This document shows, piece after piece, positions 1-9,085 of a stretch of 21,096 bases of DNA; position 1 is the first letter of the stretch, and each line of letters opens with the position of its first letter. Made by a program: the position numbers and the translations under genes. The notes under the pieces are model-generated. The model was not told the DNA's origin and ran no database searches. It saw nothing but the letters and a program-made list of their open reading frames with translations. Source of the DNA: Chara braunii (lineage: Eukaryota; Streptophyta; Charophyceae; Charales; Characeae); the NCBI GenBank assembly GCA_003427395.1, contig BFEA01000370.1, positions 356,335-377,430 of the forward strand. The letters run 5' to 3'.

Positions 1-64
<64 letters not shown>
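1..64. repeat. (CA)n microsatellite
   Basis: The window opens with 32 uninterrupted CA dinucleotides and probably continues beyond the left edge. It is a simple sequence repeat with no coding content. Confidence 0.98.
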
Positions 65-66
<2 letters not shown>

Positions 67-694
67 GCCATGCAACACACACAGAACAACAACGGGTACA
101 ACCACGAGGGGCAGACGATGGCCATACAGTGGCATGCACACATAGAAAGGTGACGGGTACAATGATAACTCCCTTAGTCGAGGCTGGGGCCTTCCAATTT
201 TGAAACTGGCCAATTTCGAAGTTGGGAGGCCCTGAAATATTTTTCTCGCCGTTCGCGCTATGAAAAAAAATTGTGACTAAGAAAAAAACAGCTCCGCTGG
301 TCTGCGTATTTCCTGGGAAAAAGGGAAGGAAGGGAAGGGGGGGAAGGGGGGGGAAGGTGGATCATATTATGTACGGTTACCCGACATAATAGCTTACCCG
401 GCCATACCCATCTGATTTTTTTTTTCACCACCCTAGAACGGTTGTACCCATGGTTTTTTTTTTTTCTTGGCTGCCCATAACTGCGTTTTTTTCCTTTTCA
501 CCGCTAATACCCGCCCATGCCTGCCCGTGATCTCCACGCAGTGCAACCGTGCCTGCCGTGAAATCCACAAATAAAATTTATGCCTGTCAATATAGATGCC
601 CCACTCAGGAAGGGTACTCGTACCTGTCCATAACCTGCCGGTTACAGTTGGGTACAGTCGAGTACGGGCAATGGTTACCCAGTTGCCACCTCTG
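65..694. other. Non-coding region with homopolymers and recurrent GGGTAC motif
   Basis: No gene is recognised. The stretch holds several T runs (about 418-427, 451-466, 485-493) and repeated GGGTAC or GTACCC words (for example near 95, 155, 443, 613 and 650). If the LTR-like repeat that follows is longer than the part shared with its second copy, some of this stretch may be its unshared U3 part; that is only inference. Confidence 0.5.
315..357 (+). other. Polypurine tract
   Basis: Forty-three consecutive purines with blocks of GGGAAGG and runs of up to eight G. Such tracts prime plus-strand synthesis just inside the 3' LTR of LTR retrotransposons, and G runs like these can also form quadruplexes. 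The LTR-like repeat shared with the right edge only begins 337 bases further on, so a role as the polypurine tract of that LTR is possible but not shown. Confidence 0.45.
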
Positions 695-1277
695 TCGCAC
701 GCGCGGCGAAGTTACAGGCGGCGTAGCGTTAACCAGGTAAGATAGAGGCTAGAAGTGAATGTAGCCCGATTAGTCGAAAGTCGGCACTTTGGGGCCGTGC
801 CGTGTGCAGGTGCGCGAGCACTAAGTTAACAGTGTACTAGCGGAGGTCGGAATGGTAAGAGAGGGGGCGGTAGAAGGTCGCTTGTGGCAGGCTATGGGAG
901 CCCCGGGCCGTGGCCACGACGTTACAAGGCCGAGGGTTCAAGGAGATAAGCCGAGCGAAGGCCTTGGGACACCTTTGTAGGCCTGGGCAGGCTGCCCTTA
1001 CTCTATATATGTAGGGTTGCGCCTGCTACATCCAGGCTTGGGTCGGGCTTAGCCCTATAGGTTACGTGACTGAACTCTCACCAGGCGGATCCCGGGATCG
1101 AGGCCAGCAGCACGTCGGAGTGAGCCGAGGGGTTGAGGGTCCTGTGAGATTATCCCCCTCTGCTTTTTGTGGGGAGTTCCGACCGCGGGCCCGTAGGAAA
1201 GGGCCAAGTTCCAACGGTCCTCTCCCGCATTCGTTTTTCTTTCGTTTATCTCTGACTTTTTTTTTTTTTTTTTTTTT
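695..1277 (+). repeat. LTR-like repeat, copy 1
   Basis: This ~580-bp block recurs in the same orientation at 20457-21069, offset 19,762 at the left end. By eye, substitutions affect about 6% of the first 430 bases, and there are a few small indels. It contains a TATA box (1004-1010) in the same place as copy 2 and ends in a T tract (1257-1277). Copy 2 is followed by a tRNA-iMet-like primer-binding site, which identifies the family as an LTR. Copy 1 has no such site after it, so it is probably a solo LTR, a 3' LTR or a truncated copy. The left limit is where similarity to copy 2 stops; the true LTR may be longer. A short reading frame across 1066-1431 is partly shared with copy 2 but looks non-coding. 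Confidence 0.75.
1004..1010 (+). promoter_or_regulatory. TATA box of LTR copy 1
   Basis: TATATAT within CTCTATATATGTAGGG is identical in sequence and context to copy 2 (20766-20772). This is consistent with the Pol II core promoter at the U3/R boundary. Transcription would be expected to start about 25-35 bases downstream. Confidence 0.55.
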
Positions 1278-1384
1278 AATCTCTGGGATGAGACCCGGTA
1301 CCTGTGCCGGGACCTGCAGTGAGGCCCAGCTGCCTAGTTCTGTGGGTACATCACGAATAGCCGGGGCACTGCTATCGGGGAGCT

Positions 1385-1477
1385 GTCCTTCTGGACATCC
1401 GTTAAAATTAGAACGATACAGAGAAGATTAGCATGGCCCCTGCGCAAGGATGACACACATAAATTTAGGAAGAATCC
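1385..1477 (+). ncRNA. U6: U6 snRNA-like sequence, probable pseudogene
   Basis: U6 is the catalytic RNA of the spliceosome. The sequence starts with the U6 5' hairpin (GTCC TTCT GGAC) and follows U6 through the ACAGAGA box, the AGC triad and the internal stem-loop region (GGCCCCTGCGCAAGGATGACAC), as judged from memory of plant U6. The last ~20 bases fit U6 less well: the usual CGAGAAATGGTCC region is changed at several sites, mostly transitions. No T-run terminator follows, and there is no TATA box or plant upstream sequence element at the usual distance upstream. I therefore read it as a retrocopied or dead U6, although the catalytic core is well kept. An active but unusual U6 copy cannot be excluded. 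Confidence 0.82.
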
Positions 1478-1508
1478 GACAGTCGGTGCTGCATACGGTG
1501 ACTGTCGG
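1476..1508 (+). other. Hairpin directly after the U6-like sequence
   Basis: CCGACAGTC (1476-1484) pairs perfectly with GACTGTCGG (1500-1508) across a 15-base loop. It begins on the last bases of the U6-like sequence, where a Pol III T-run would be expected. Confidence 0.6.
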
Positions 1509-2460
1509 GGCTATGCTGCCTCCCGATNAGGGAGAAGCCGGAACGCTGCACCACACAGAGATGATAGGCAGACAGACGAAGGAGGGCTGAATCTGGGTGA
1601 CTTACCCGCCAGGTGCGTACAGAAAAGGGGGTCGGGCTATGGCGGAGCAGGCAGCGAGTGAAAGATTAGGAGGTCGAGATCGGAGTACTACGCTGGGCAG
1701 TGGGGATAGACGCAGTTAGTAGAGAAGAGAGATAGGGGGAATGAGCCTAAACGGAGAGGGGCATAGGGTGCATGCAGATAACGAGCAGGCGATGGCGGAA
1801 GACTAGTTGAACAGGCTAGTAGCAAGCTCCCTCCGAGGCCCCGTGAAGACTAACTGAGGACGTGGGACAGCTAGCGCACGTGAGAGAGACGGTGAGGTGT
1901 GAGGTGGTGCGGTGTGAAAGGGGAGCGAAGGAAATGGTAACGAAAGTACAGTGAACCTGGACGCGAAAGCACGCCAGATACATTCGGAAGTAGAGAAGAA
2001 GCTGGCTGCGAGGGAAAGGCTGTGACGAGGATGAGGTACGATCTCGGCCAATATCTGATGANGTTGGGTGACCNAAGGTGTTAGACATAGGCTTTGAGGA
2101 AGGGCGAGTTAGGCAGTATAGTTGAACTAGGAGGAAAGTTANTNTATCGGGAGGAAGAATAGATAGGAGGTGCGCGGAGGTGTCGAAGACATGCATATGG
2201 AGGAGTGCAAGATGTGGTCGTCACCCGACTCTTGACAAAATCGGGCGAGCCGAGACTCGATTCTAGCATTCTTAGGCTGGGCGAACGTGATGGAAGGGTC
2301 AGGTTCGGTGTTAGAGTAGAAGGACGGGGGCTAGTAGGAAGAAGTGGTGCGTAGAGGTGTCCATGGAGAGGAAGAAGTTAGGACGAAGGAGGCAGGCCTC
2401 GCCTGCTCCTTGATAAGAACAGGCCAGACAAAAAACTAATTGAGGCCTTTGGCCATCAAT
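1509..2460. other. Purine-rich non-coding region with ambiguous bases
   Basis: Strongly A/G-rich on the + strand. All five N positions of the window lie here (1528, 2062, 2074, 2142, 2144). Reading frames are short and interrupted on both strands. It could be a decayed coding stretch, but I recognise no domain. Confidence 0.5.
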
Positions 2461-4640
2461 CTAATGACGGTGACAGAGTTTACGTGGCAATCCTGGTTTT
2501 AGTGCAATAAGGGTGGCGAGCTGCGTTGGGCGGCAGTGTTTCGCAATCGTGCGGGGCGGCCACGTATCTTCCCGTATTCTGACGGAAGATTTAGTCCCAG
2601 TCTTGCACACTCGAAGGAGGCCCGAGCATGGATCAAGGACGGCAAAAGGCGCGGGCAACAGCGGGAGGACTTCCCACGTACCTGGCCGTATCTCAGGGTC
2701 AGATTCGCTCGATACTGCACATTGTGTGAATAGTAGAGCAAGGCCCTTTCGCAGCGCACACTGCGATCGTCTCGATCGTAGTAGTACTCGGCATGAGGGT
2801 AGGCTCCGTCAGCCATTCCCCGCCTTGATGCACGGGGTCACTCTCTTCGTCCAAGCGATCACTTTTTGGAGCTTGACGTCCTGATGCTCTTGTCATAGTG
2901 TTTCTCACGTGCCCATGTGCACCGGACCATGGAGGTGAGAGGCGCGAGCACATAGAAGGAGAGAAGGCCGGAGAGAGAAAAGAAGGGCAAGAAACACTTA
3001 TCTGGCGTAGGGAACTTACCACATGATGGGAGTGCCAACCAATGACGCGCGGTAAGTCGAGTACCGAGCTAGGGGGCCATGTTCACCAGGCACGTATCCA
3101 CCCGTGTGGAGCTGGGAGAGCCATGTTGGTCTCGCTTAGTCGGTCGGCAGAGGTAGCAAGAAGCAGGTCGTGGGGTGGGGGCTACCAATTGGCGGACGCA
3201 TTCCTCACCACCTGGCTTGTTACAGTACTACTTATGGCTCGTGTGCCTTCCTTGTCATCGGTCTATGGAGTCATGCTGGCCTCTGGGACCTCAGTATGAC
3301 ATCGTAGGGGACTTCTGTATGCCCAGGGGGAGGCCGGGACTTACCAGTCGTCTCGTGAAACGGTACGGGCTACAGGGCTGCGGCTGATAAGTTCTTTAAT
3401 TGAGCATGAACGCTCCGACACGGTGTTGCCCCTCTGACCAAGAGTGGTGACTCCTCCGTTATGGTGGACAGTGAGGAATGTACCTGAGCCTAGTGCCTCA
3501 CTGTGCCTTGACTGCGCATGTACGGAGCAACTGCTGAGCCCACGGATGCCTCGCTGAGTCTTGGAGCGTTGACTACTATCCACATAGAGAGCAGGGGTGC
3601 TAGTATTACTGTTGCTAGGGCCCAGCCGATCGCTGTTACAACAACTAGTCTACTGCGGCAGGGACTGTGTTGTTGAACAGCTATCGCCGTTCCCGTTCTG
3701 CCACGACGGTTTCAAACCTGTGTGTCCAGTATTGAGGGGGGCTATTACAGCTGCAGGGCCTGGTGGGTGTGTGTCGGATCGCAGACCACGCGGATGGTTA
3801 AATTGCTGCTGCTTCGCTTCTGACTGTTACGACAGTGCCAAGGTCGCTATTGTTGTCATTACTCAGCAGACAACTGCCGCAACCGAGCGGTTGGTCCTCG
3901 TTGACAACTGCCACTACTGGTGCTCCGGTGTTGCGGTCATTACTTCCTTATGAAAAAGTTGAAGCCAGTGGTTTCGAGCCCCGCTTGTGTCCTGGGGTCG
4001 CGACCTGTGTGTTCCACGTTATGACTAGGCTTTGGGCAGGGCTTGCTACTGGTTTTTGAGTCGAGCTGTTAGGACTGGCTGCTGGGCGGTGTTGTGCGTT
4101 GCTGTGCACACAGTAATCTCGCTGAGCCATTGGGCATACTGCGCTATGATCTTTGTTGTGCACAGACACTGTGCACTCACTGCGAGCTCGCTGAGCACTT
4201 GCTGTGCCCCTCCCGTATACGCTACTTACAAAGTGCTTGGCATAGAATATACCCTGCACCATTCTGTGGAGCAGGAGGGTGTTGCTGTGTACTGTTGCAT
4301 CTCGTCCGCATCTGAATTGAGGACCGGTGAGGTGGCCGTTACTATTTGTGGGCTATGAGGTTTTGCTTGGTGCTCCAGCAGGCCTGTTGATAACTGTTAC
4401 AACAGTTGTCATTCCTATTAGCTCAAGCGGCCATAAGATACAGGCTGTGTGTGGTTATACCACTTTGTATGGAGTTGGGCATCACTAAGTCCTCACCATA
4501 CAGGATTGTAGTGTATCGCATACACCGTTGCGGTGCCTGATTACAAGACACGGGTGCTGTACCCTGGAGTTCTACTAAGCTGTCACTGCCTGCCAGCACG
4601 TTCGGATAAAGCACAGGGGCGTGCGCTATTCGAACATGGC
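2461..4640. other. Non-coding region, no recognised gene
   Basis: Only short, overlapping reading frames on both strands, none with a recognisable motif. Local features are TGTTAC-centred inverted repeats (3826-3837, 4392-4407) and a diverged ~69-bp duplication around 4103-4196 in which CTCGCTGAGC occurs twice (4118, 4187). Confidence 0.5.
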
Positions 4641-5238
4641 CTTTCTAGGCGGCATAGCAGCAAGTTGGTCCGAAAGGGAGGCTAGAAGGGGTTACTACGG
4701 CAGCTCGGTGGGCTGGTAGAGGCTGCAGTTCGACACTCGGACCGAGATCTATTCCTACCGGAGACGTACATTGACCATCATTGCGGAACCCTCTGGCGCA
4801 CCCAAATTTCAAGGCCCTCTCAGAGTGAGTTGAGTTGTCTCATCCTTGGATCTCGAGAATCTACTCTATCTCCCTCTACGCTTCTTACTCTCAGTCTAGT
4901 CTAAGTTTACGAGAGGAAGGAGGCAGGCGGGATTGCAACCCACCAATTGCGGGAGCTCTGCCGGAGCCCAGGCGGGGTTCTGGAGGCAGAGAACTTAAGG
5001 TATAATTTCGTCTGACGCGTGTGATCCCTTCCCCTAACTGTTATCCTTGGGTTGTCTAAGTATAGCTATGTGAGGATATTATTTGTTGTTTGGCTATGTA
5101 TGTCAAAACATGTATTGTGAAAGGTTAAACGAACAAGTATATATGAGATATCAGATAATCCCTTGAGTGGATTCAAACAGAATGAACTGAGAAAGGTGGG
5201 ATGAAGGGATCTGCATGCGTTTTGACTGGGTCAACCCA
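4641..5238. other. Non-coding region upstream of hairpin array
   Basis: No gene is seen. It is C/T-rich around 4830-4900. A CTCTGCC/GGCAGAG inverted repeat surrounds a GC-rich loop near 4956-4990. The sequence becomes AT-rich from about 5040 as it approaches the array. Confidence 0.45.
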
Positions 5239-6552
5239 AGGCTGAACTGCTCTAAGTTGATGTGGGCTCAGTGCTGTGTTTTATTTATGTTTGCTGGGTT
5301 GACTGTATGATCTTAAGGGCTGGGCCTATCCTAAGTTGGACGGACCAGTCGCTGTTTCTTTCTGGGGTTTCTGAACAGGAGGACGAACACCCTAAGTTGG
5401 GAGGACCCAAAATCCTGATGTTTTTTTTTATGGGTTGCTAAAAGCAGAGCTGGGAATATTCTAAGTTGCGTAGACCCAGTTCTGTGTGTGCTTTTTCTGA
5501 GAGACACGGGTATAAGGCTGAGCGTACCCTTAAGTTAGGGCGGCTCAGTCATAAGCTATGAAGATAAAGGATTAACCATAGTATAGAATTTTGATATATA
5601 TTATACGAACGTATATCATCTGGCAGACCGGGCACCCTAAGTTGGGAAAGCTAGTCAGTAAGTCAGGTAAAACAAGAAAAAGTGAAAAGCGAATGAAGAA
5701 TACAATGAATGTAACCTGGGCAGGCTGAGCGTACCCTTAAGTTAGGGCGGTTTAGTCTTGTGCACGTGATAATACAAAGGAGCAGAGAGTTAGTATAAAC
5801 TTGTTTTATTTTTCCTTCTAAACACAAGGCAGAGTTGGATGTCTCCCTGAGTTGGGTAGGTCTGATTATCGGCCTAATAAGAGAGGAACACATGAAGTTT
5901 GTACAAGTGTATCAATGGTTGTTCTCTTATATTGTCGTTACGGAGACTAAGCATACCCTTAAGTTAGGGCGGCTTAGTCATACGTCGTGTGTGATTGTTC
6001 AGGCAGGTCAGGCGTACCCTTAAGTTAGGGTGGCCTGGCCGTATTGTCTTATGTTCCTAAACCTCTTTAAGCTAGTTAGGCGTATGCTTAAGTTAGGGTG
6101 ACCTATTGATATGCTCTTGTCGTTGATGTTATGTTGGTTGGGCGTACCCTTAAGTTAGGGCGGCCTAGTGATATGCTTTTGTCGTTGATGTTATGTTGGT
6201 TGGGCGTACCCTTAAGTTAGGGCGGTCCGACCACTCGTCGTTCGTACTTCTTCTAGGACGGTTAGGCATAGCCCTAAGTTGGGGCAGCCTAATCCTATGC
6301 CCTACGTAACTTTGTCTAAGGGCTGACTAGGCATACCCTTAAGTTAAGGCAGTCTAGTTTATGCTTTATATCGTCAGTTAAGCAGAAGCCAAACGTATCC
6401 TTAAGTTAGGGCGGTCTGGTCATATATTTTATGACTAGAGTTTATCTGGTGTTGGGCATACCCTAAAGTTAGGGCAGTCTAGTTGTGTGTGCTTTACTTG
6501 TTTACTTAGGCAGGTTGGACATACCCTTAAGTAAGGGCATTTTCTGACCCTA
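5239..6552 (+). repeat. Array of ~18 covarying hairpins with TAAGTT loop
   Basis: Eighteen copies of one motif lie in the same orientation, with loop TAAGTT (or a one-base variant) at 5253, 5332, 5393, 5462, 5531, 5638, 5738, 5848, 5960, 6021, 6089, 6151, 6213, 6275, 6340, 6402, 6465 and 6538. Spacing is mostly 61-73 bases, and about 100-112 between 5531 and 5960. A full copy is an outer arm of 6-8 bases, a short internal loop, an inner stem CCCT/AGGG (or CCC/GGG), the hexaloop, then the pairing arm. Outer arms differ between copies but stay complementary: GACTAAGC/GCTTAGTC at 5945-5979, GGTCAGGC/GCCTGGCC near 6021, GGTTGGGC/GTCCGACC near 6213, GGTTAGGC/GCCTAATC near 6275. The first copies and those at 5393, 5638 and 5848 are weaker. 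No ORF runs through the array. I do not recognise the family. Confidence 0.88.
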
Positions 6553-6945
6553 TGTCATAGGCATGGGGGTTATTAAAGGGAAAGAACTGAATGATCTCAG
6601 GTTGATGAACTAGTTGGGCAAATTGATGTGGGATTGTGAGAGATGTTTGTTTATGCATGCTTGAGGACTCTCACGTGGGGCGTCCTTTCGATAGGATAGT
6701 TGCTTTAGATGCTCGCCAAGTGCTGAAGCCATAGGTAGACAAGATGATGGAAGGGAGAACTTGGGGTGAAGATAGGACTGACCCTGCGAGGAGTTAGGAT
6801 TAGTGCTAACTCACAATCTCATCTAAAGGTTGTGCAGGCTATCACTGATCCTGAACCATCTAGCACATGTCAGATGTTAGCCCCAAATAAAGTTGCTTTG
6901 TCTTTCTATCTTTTCAGCTCTGTATAAATCTTGACAGCCTCCTGT
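6553..6945. other. Non-coding spacer
   Basis: No gene or repeat is recognised between the hairpin array and the 85-bp tandem repeats. Confidence 0.45.
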
Positions 6946-7171
6946 TCCTACGGGAAGCGCTGCCGAAATTTCTACAAATCTGAGAGAGTTAGTCATTTTT
7001 GGACTTATAAAAATTCTGAAAAGACACTTTTCCTACGGGAAGCGCTGCCGAAATTTCTACAAATCTGAGAGAGTAAGTCATTTTTGAACTTGTAAAAATT
7101 CTGAAAAGACACTTTTCCTACGAGAAGCGCTGCCGAGATTTCGTAGAATTTGGGGAGTTAGAATATTTTTC
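6946..7171 (+). repeat. 85-bp tandem repeat, ~2.7 copies
   Basis: Units begin with TCCTACGGGAAGCGCTGCCG at 6946 and again at 7031, and with one changed base at 7116, giving an exact 85-base period. The first two units differ at only a few bases. The third is diverged in its second half and fades near 7171. The shared unit also contains AAATTTCTACAAATCTGAGA and an AT-rich end. Confidence 0.93.
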
Positions 7172-8166
7172 AGCCAGGAATTACCTAGCAAACCTATCCT
7201 GATTAGAGGAGATACTCGGTGATTTGGTACTAGTAGAGGAGCTAGGTTATAACTTAGGGAGTACTCTCCCTTTCCTGACATAAACATAGTAGTGTTTCTT
7301 TTGGCCCATACTGTGATGCAGGTTTTCATATTTTGCCTGAAGGCTTGATCTGATCAGCCTCAGCCTTCTAAAGGATCACATTTCTGTTATCATTGATAAC
7401 AGGTCGGTTGTCGATCCGTCGGTTTACGACTAAACCCCAATCCACTCTCACCACTCAACCTAAGATGGCTTTAGCCCTGGTGATTTTGTCTGTTTCGTTA
7501 AGGTTTCACCCGGACTTTTATTGAGTGACCATTTAGCAAAGGTACTGAGTACTTAATTATGGTTGGTTGGCTGGAGGTTGGGGCTTGCATGGCTAGAGCG
7601 AAGGGTATGAGCATAGAGATTGGTTGGAGTTCACTCCGTGTAGTGTGTGGACTTTTGTTTGACTCCTTTATGTGATTGCAGGTATGTATGAAAGAGTCTC
7701 ACTTGAGTCATGTTGAGTGATTATGCATTGGACTCTAATGGGCAAACCACACAACTATCATGAGAGTGAACTACCCCACAACCTTTTGTTTGAGTGAGAT
7801 TGTTTTCTTCCCAGCCTGATAATGCGATGATCAGAGTAAGCGTACGCTCGAGTAACCCTCATAGGGTTTCGCGATTGCACACTTACGTCCTCCTGCTCCC
7901 CTCGATTTCGTGTGGTAGACAGTGGTCCCAACCCTAGAATTCGAGGTCCTTATCCAGGACGGCCCAGGGCCTAGGCCTAGCCTTGACGGTGTTTCTTCTG
8001 ATGATGCCAATAATGTTTATTTTTCATCCTTGTTGAGGCTTATGTTGGTGGAACGATAAAGTTCCGGGCGGAAGGGTTAGCGTGCTGCTGGTGGTGCGCC
8101 AAACAACTCACCACTGCTCCGAATTCCATCCTGCCCTAGGGACCATCTCACCCTGCGCCTGTTGGG
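7172..8166. other. Non-coding region, possible start of 5' LTR
   Basis: No coding feature is recognised. Contains a CTGTTATC/GATAACAG hairpin with a 3-base loop near 7385-7403. If the sequence before the tRNA-Asp primer-binding site at 9590 is a 5' LTR, its left end may lie in this stretch, but no second LTR copy is visible in the window to fix it. Confidence 0.4.
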
Positions 8167-9085
8167 GCACCTCAGGGTGCAGAAGATGGTAAGGCCCTCA
8201 GGCCGGTTTTGCGCCCGCTAAAGGTTTACCCCCTTAGCGCGTGCTTCAGCCGACGCCTGAGCGTCGAGAGCAACCCCATGGCTTAAGTGAGGCCACTCGG
8301 GTATGGACATTACATAGTGCGCCGACATCACGACTGTTTGCACAAATCCACATCGTTGATCGGTATGCGTAGGTCCTGCGTCCGCGCGGTCTTATATCAA
8401 CCCACGCACGCAGCGCCTGCCGATTTCCGCGCACGAAAGTTATGGGTCAAGCGAGAGAGAACAAAAGCATGTTATGACCAGTAGACCCGAATTTCGGCAG
8501 CGCGAAACGACGCAGGAGCGAGGGAATAAACCCTCGTCGGCCTATGGGGCCCCACGTACGAACCTCCAACGCTTCGAACGTCGGGTTGCCTATGGGTCAG
8601 AATTTGGGGATCATCCGCAAACTCCTTTCGCGTTGGCCTACCCCTTCCATTTTGAAACGGCTATCAAACTATCTACAGTTGATTCCTCTTATAAGTTTTC
8701 ATGGGTGAACGTTGTAGTCTGTGGCAGCCGTCAAGATTAAACCCCTTGAGGTTGGCTACCACGACAACCTTGAAGCTGTCTACTCAACCCCTCTGCACAA
8801 GGTGCAGAAGAGGGTGTGGTCTTCAACCGCACATGGCGGTTGTCTAGCGCTGAGAAGGTAACTCCTCAGCGCGCTTGTCAGCCGACACTTGAGTGTCGAA
8901 CGCGACCCTCGAAATTACCAAGGGCCGCCCGGTTACGAGTACCACGTAGTACCCCATCAACACGAATGCTGGCATATGCCCGCATGGCTGGTCGATATGA
9001 GGAGGCCATGCGCTCGCGCGACTCTTATACGAAAGTGCAGCGCACGATACCTATCTGATTCTCGCTGCAAAGGGTTATGGGTCAG
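8167..9085 (+). repeat. Diverged ~630-bp tandem duplication with conserved hairpins
   Basis: Unit A (from 8167) and unit B (from 8793) line up at several anchors: GGTGCAGAAG at 8176 and 8801 (offset 625), GCCGAC at 8249 and 8881 (offset 632), TATGGGTCA at 8441 and 9076 (offset 635). In both units, three hairpins fall in the same order. Two keep pairing through matched changes: CGCTAA/TTAGCG (8216-8239) versus CGCTGA/TCAGCG (8848-8871), both with 12-base loops, and CGACGC/GCGTCG (8251-8266) versus CGACAC/GTGTCG (8883-8898), both with 4-base loops. The region is GC-rich and has no convincing ORF. It precedes the primer-binding site and may be LTR or leader sequence. Confidence 0.72.

Noticed and set aside
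1066-1431. Small protein shared by both LTR-like copies (also 20846-21091)
   Set aside because: The shared frame runs into the T tract as poly-Phe, the starts differ, and differences between copies are not biased to silent sites. It fits a non-coding LTR.
2513-2884. 123-codon plus-strand ORF
   Set aside because: It overlaps other open frames on both strands, has no domain or typical composition, and no supporting context.
5239-6552. CRISPR array
   Set aside because: The period of ~62 with hairpin repeats looks superficially similar, but repeats vary in their arms, two neighbouring spacers are nearly identical, spacing is irregular, there are no cas genes and the context is eukaryotic.
5239-6552. 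Integron attC-type recombination sites
   Set aside because: The hairpins keep structure over sequence as attC sites do, but the paired RYYYAAC/GTTRRRY boxes are missing, no cassettes or integrase lie between them, and the setting is a plant-type genome.
7078-7329. 83-codon minus-strand ORF
   Set aside because: It overlaps the 85-bp tandem repeats and has no recognisable motif; fortuitous.
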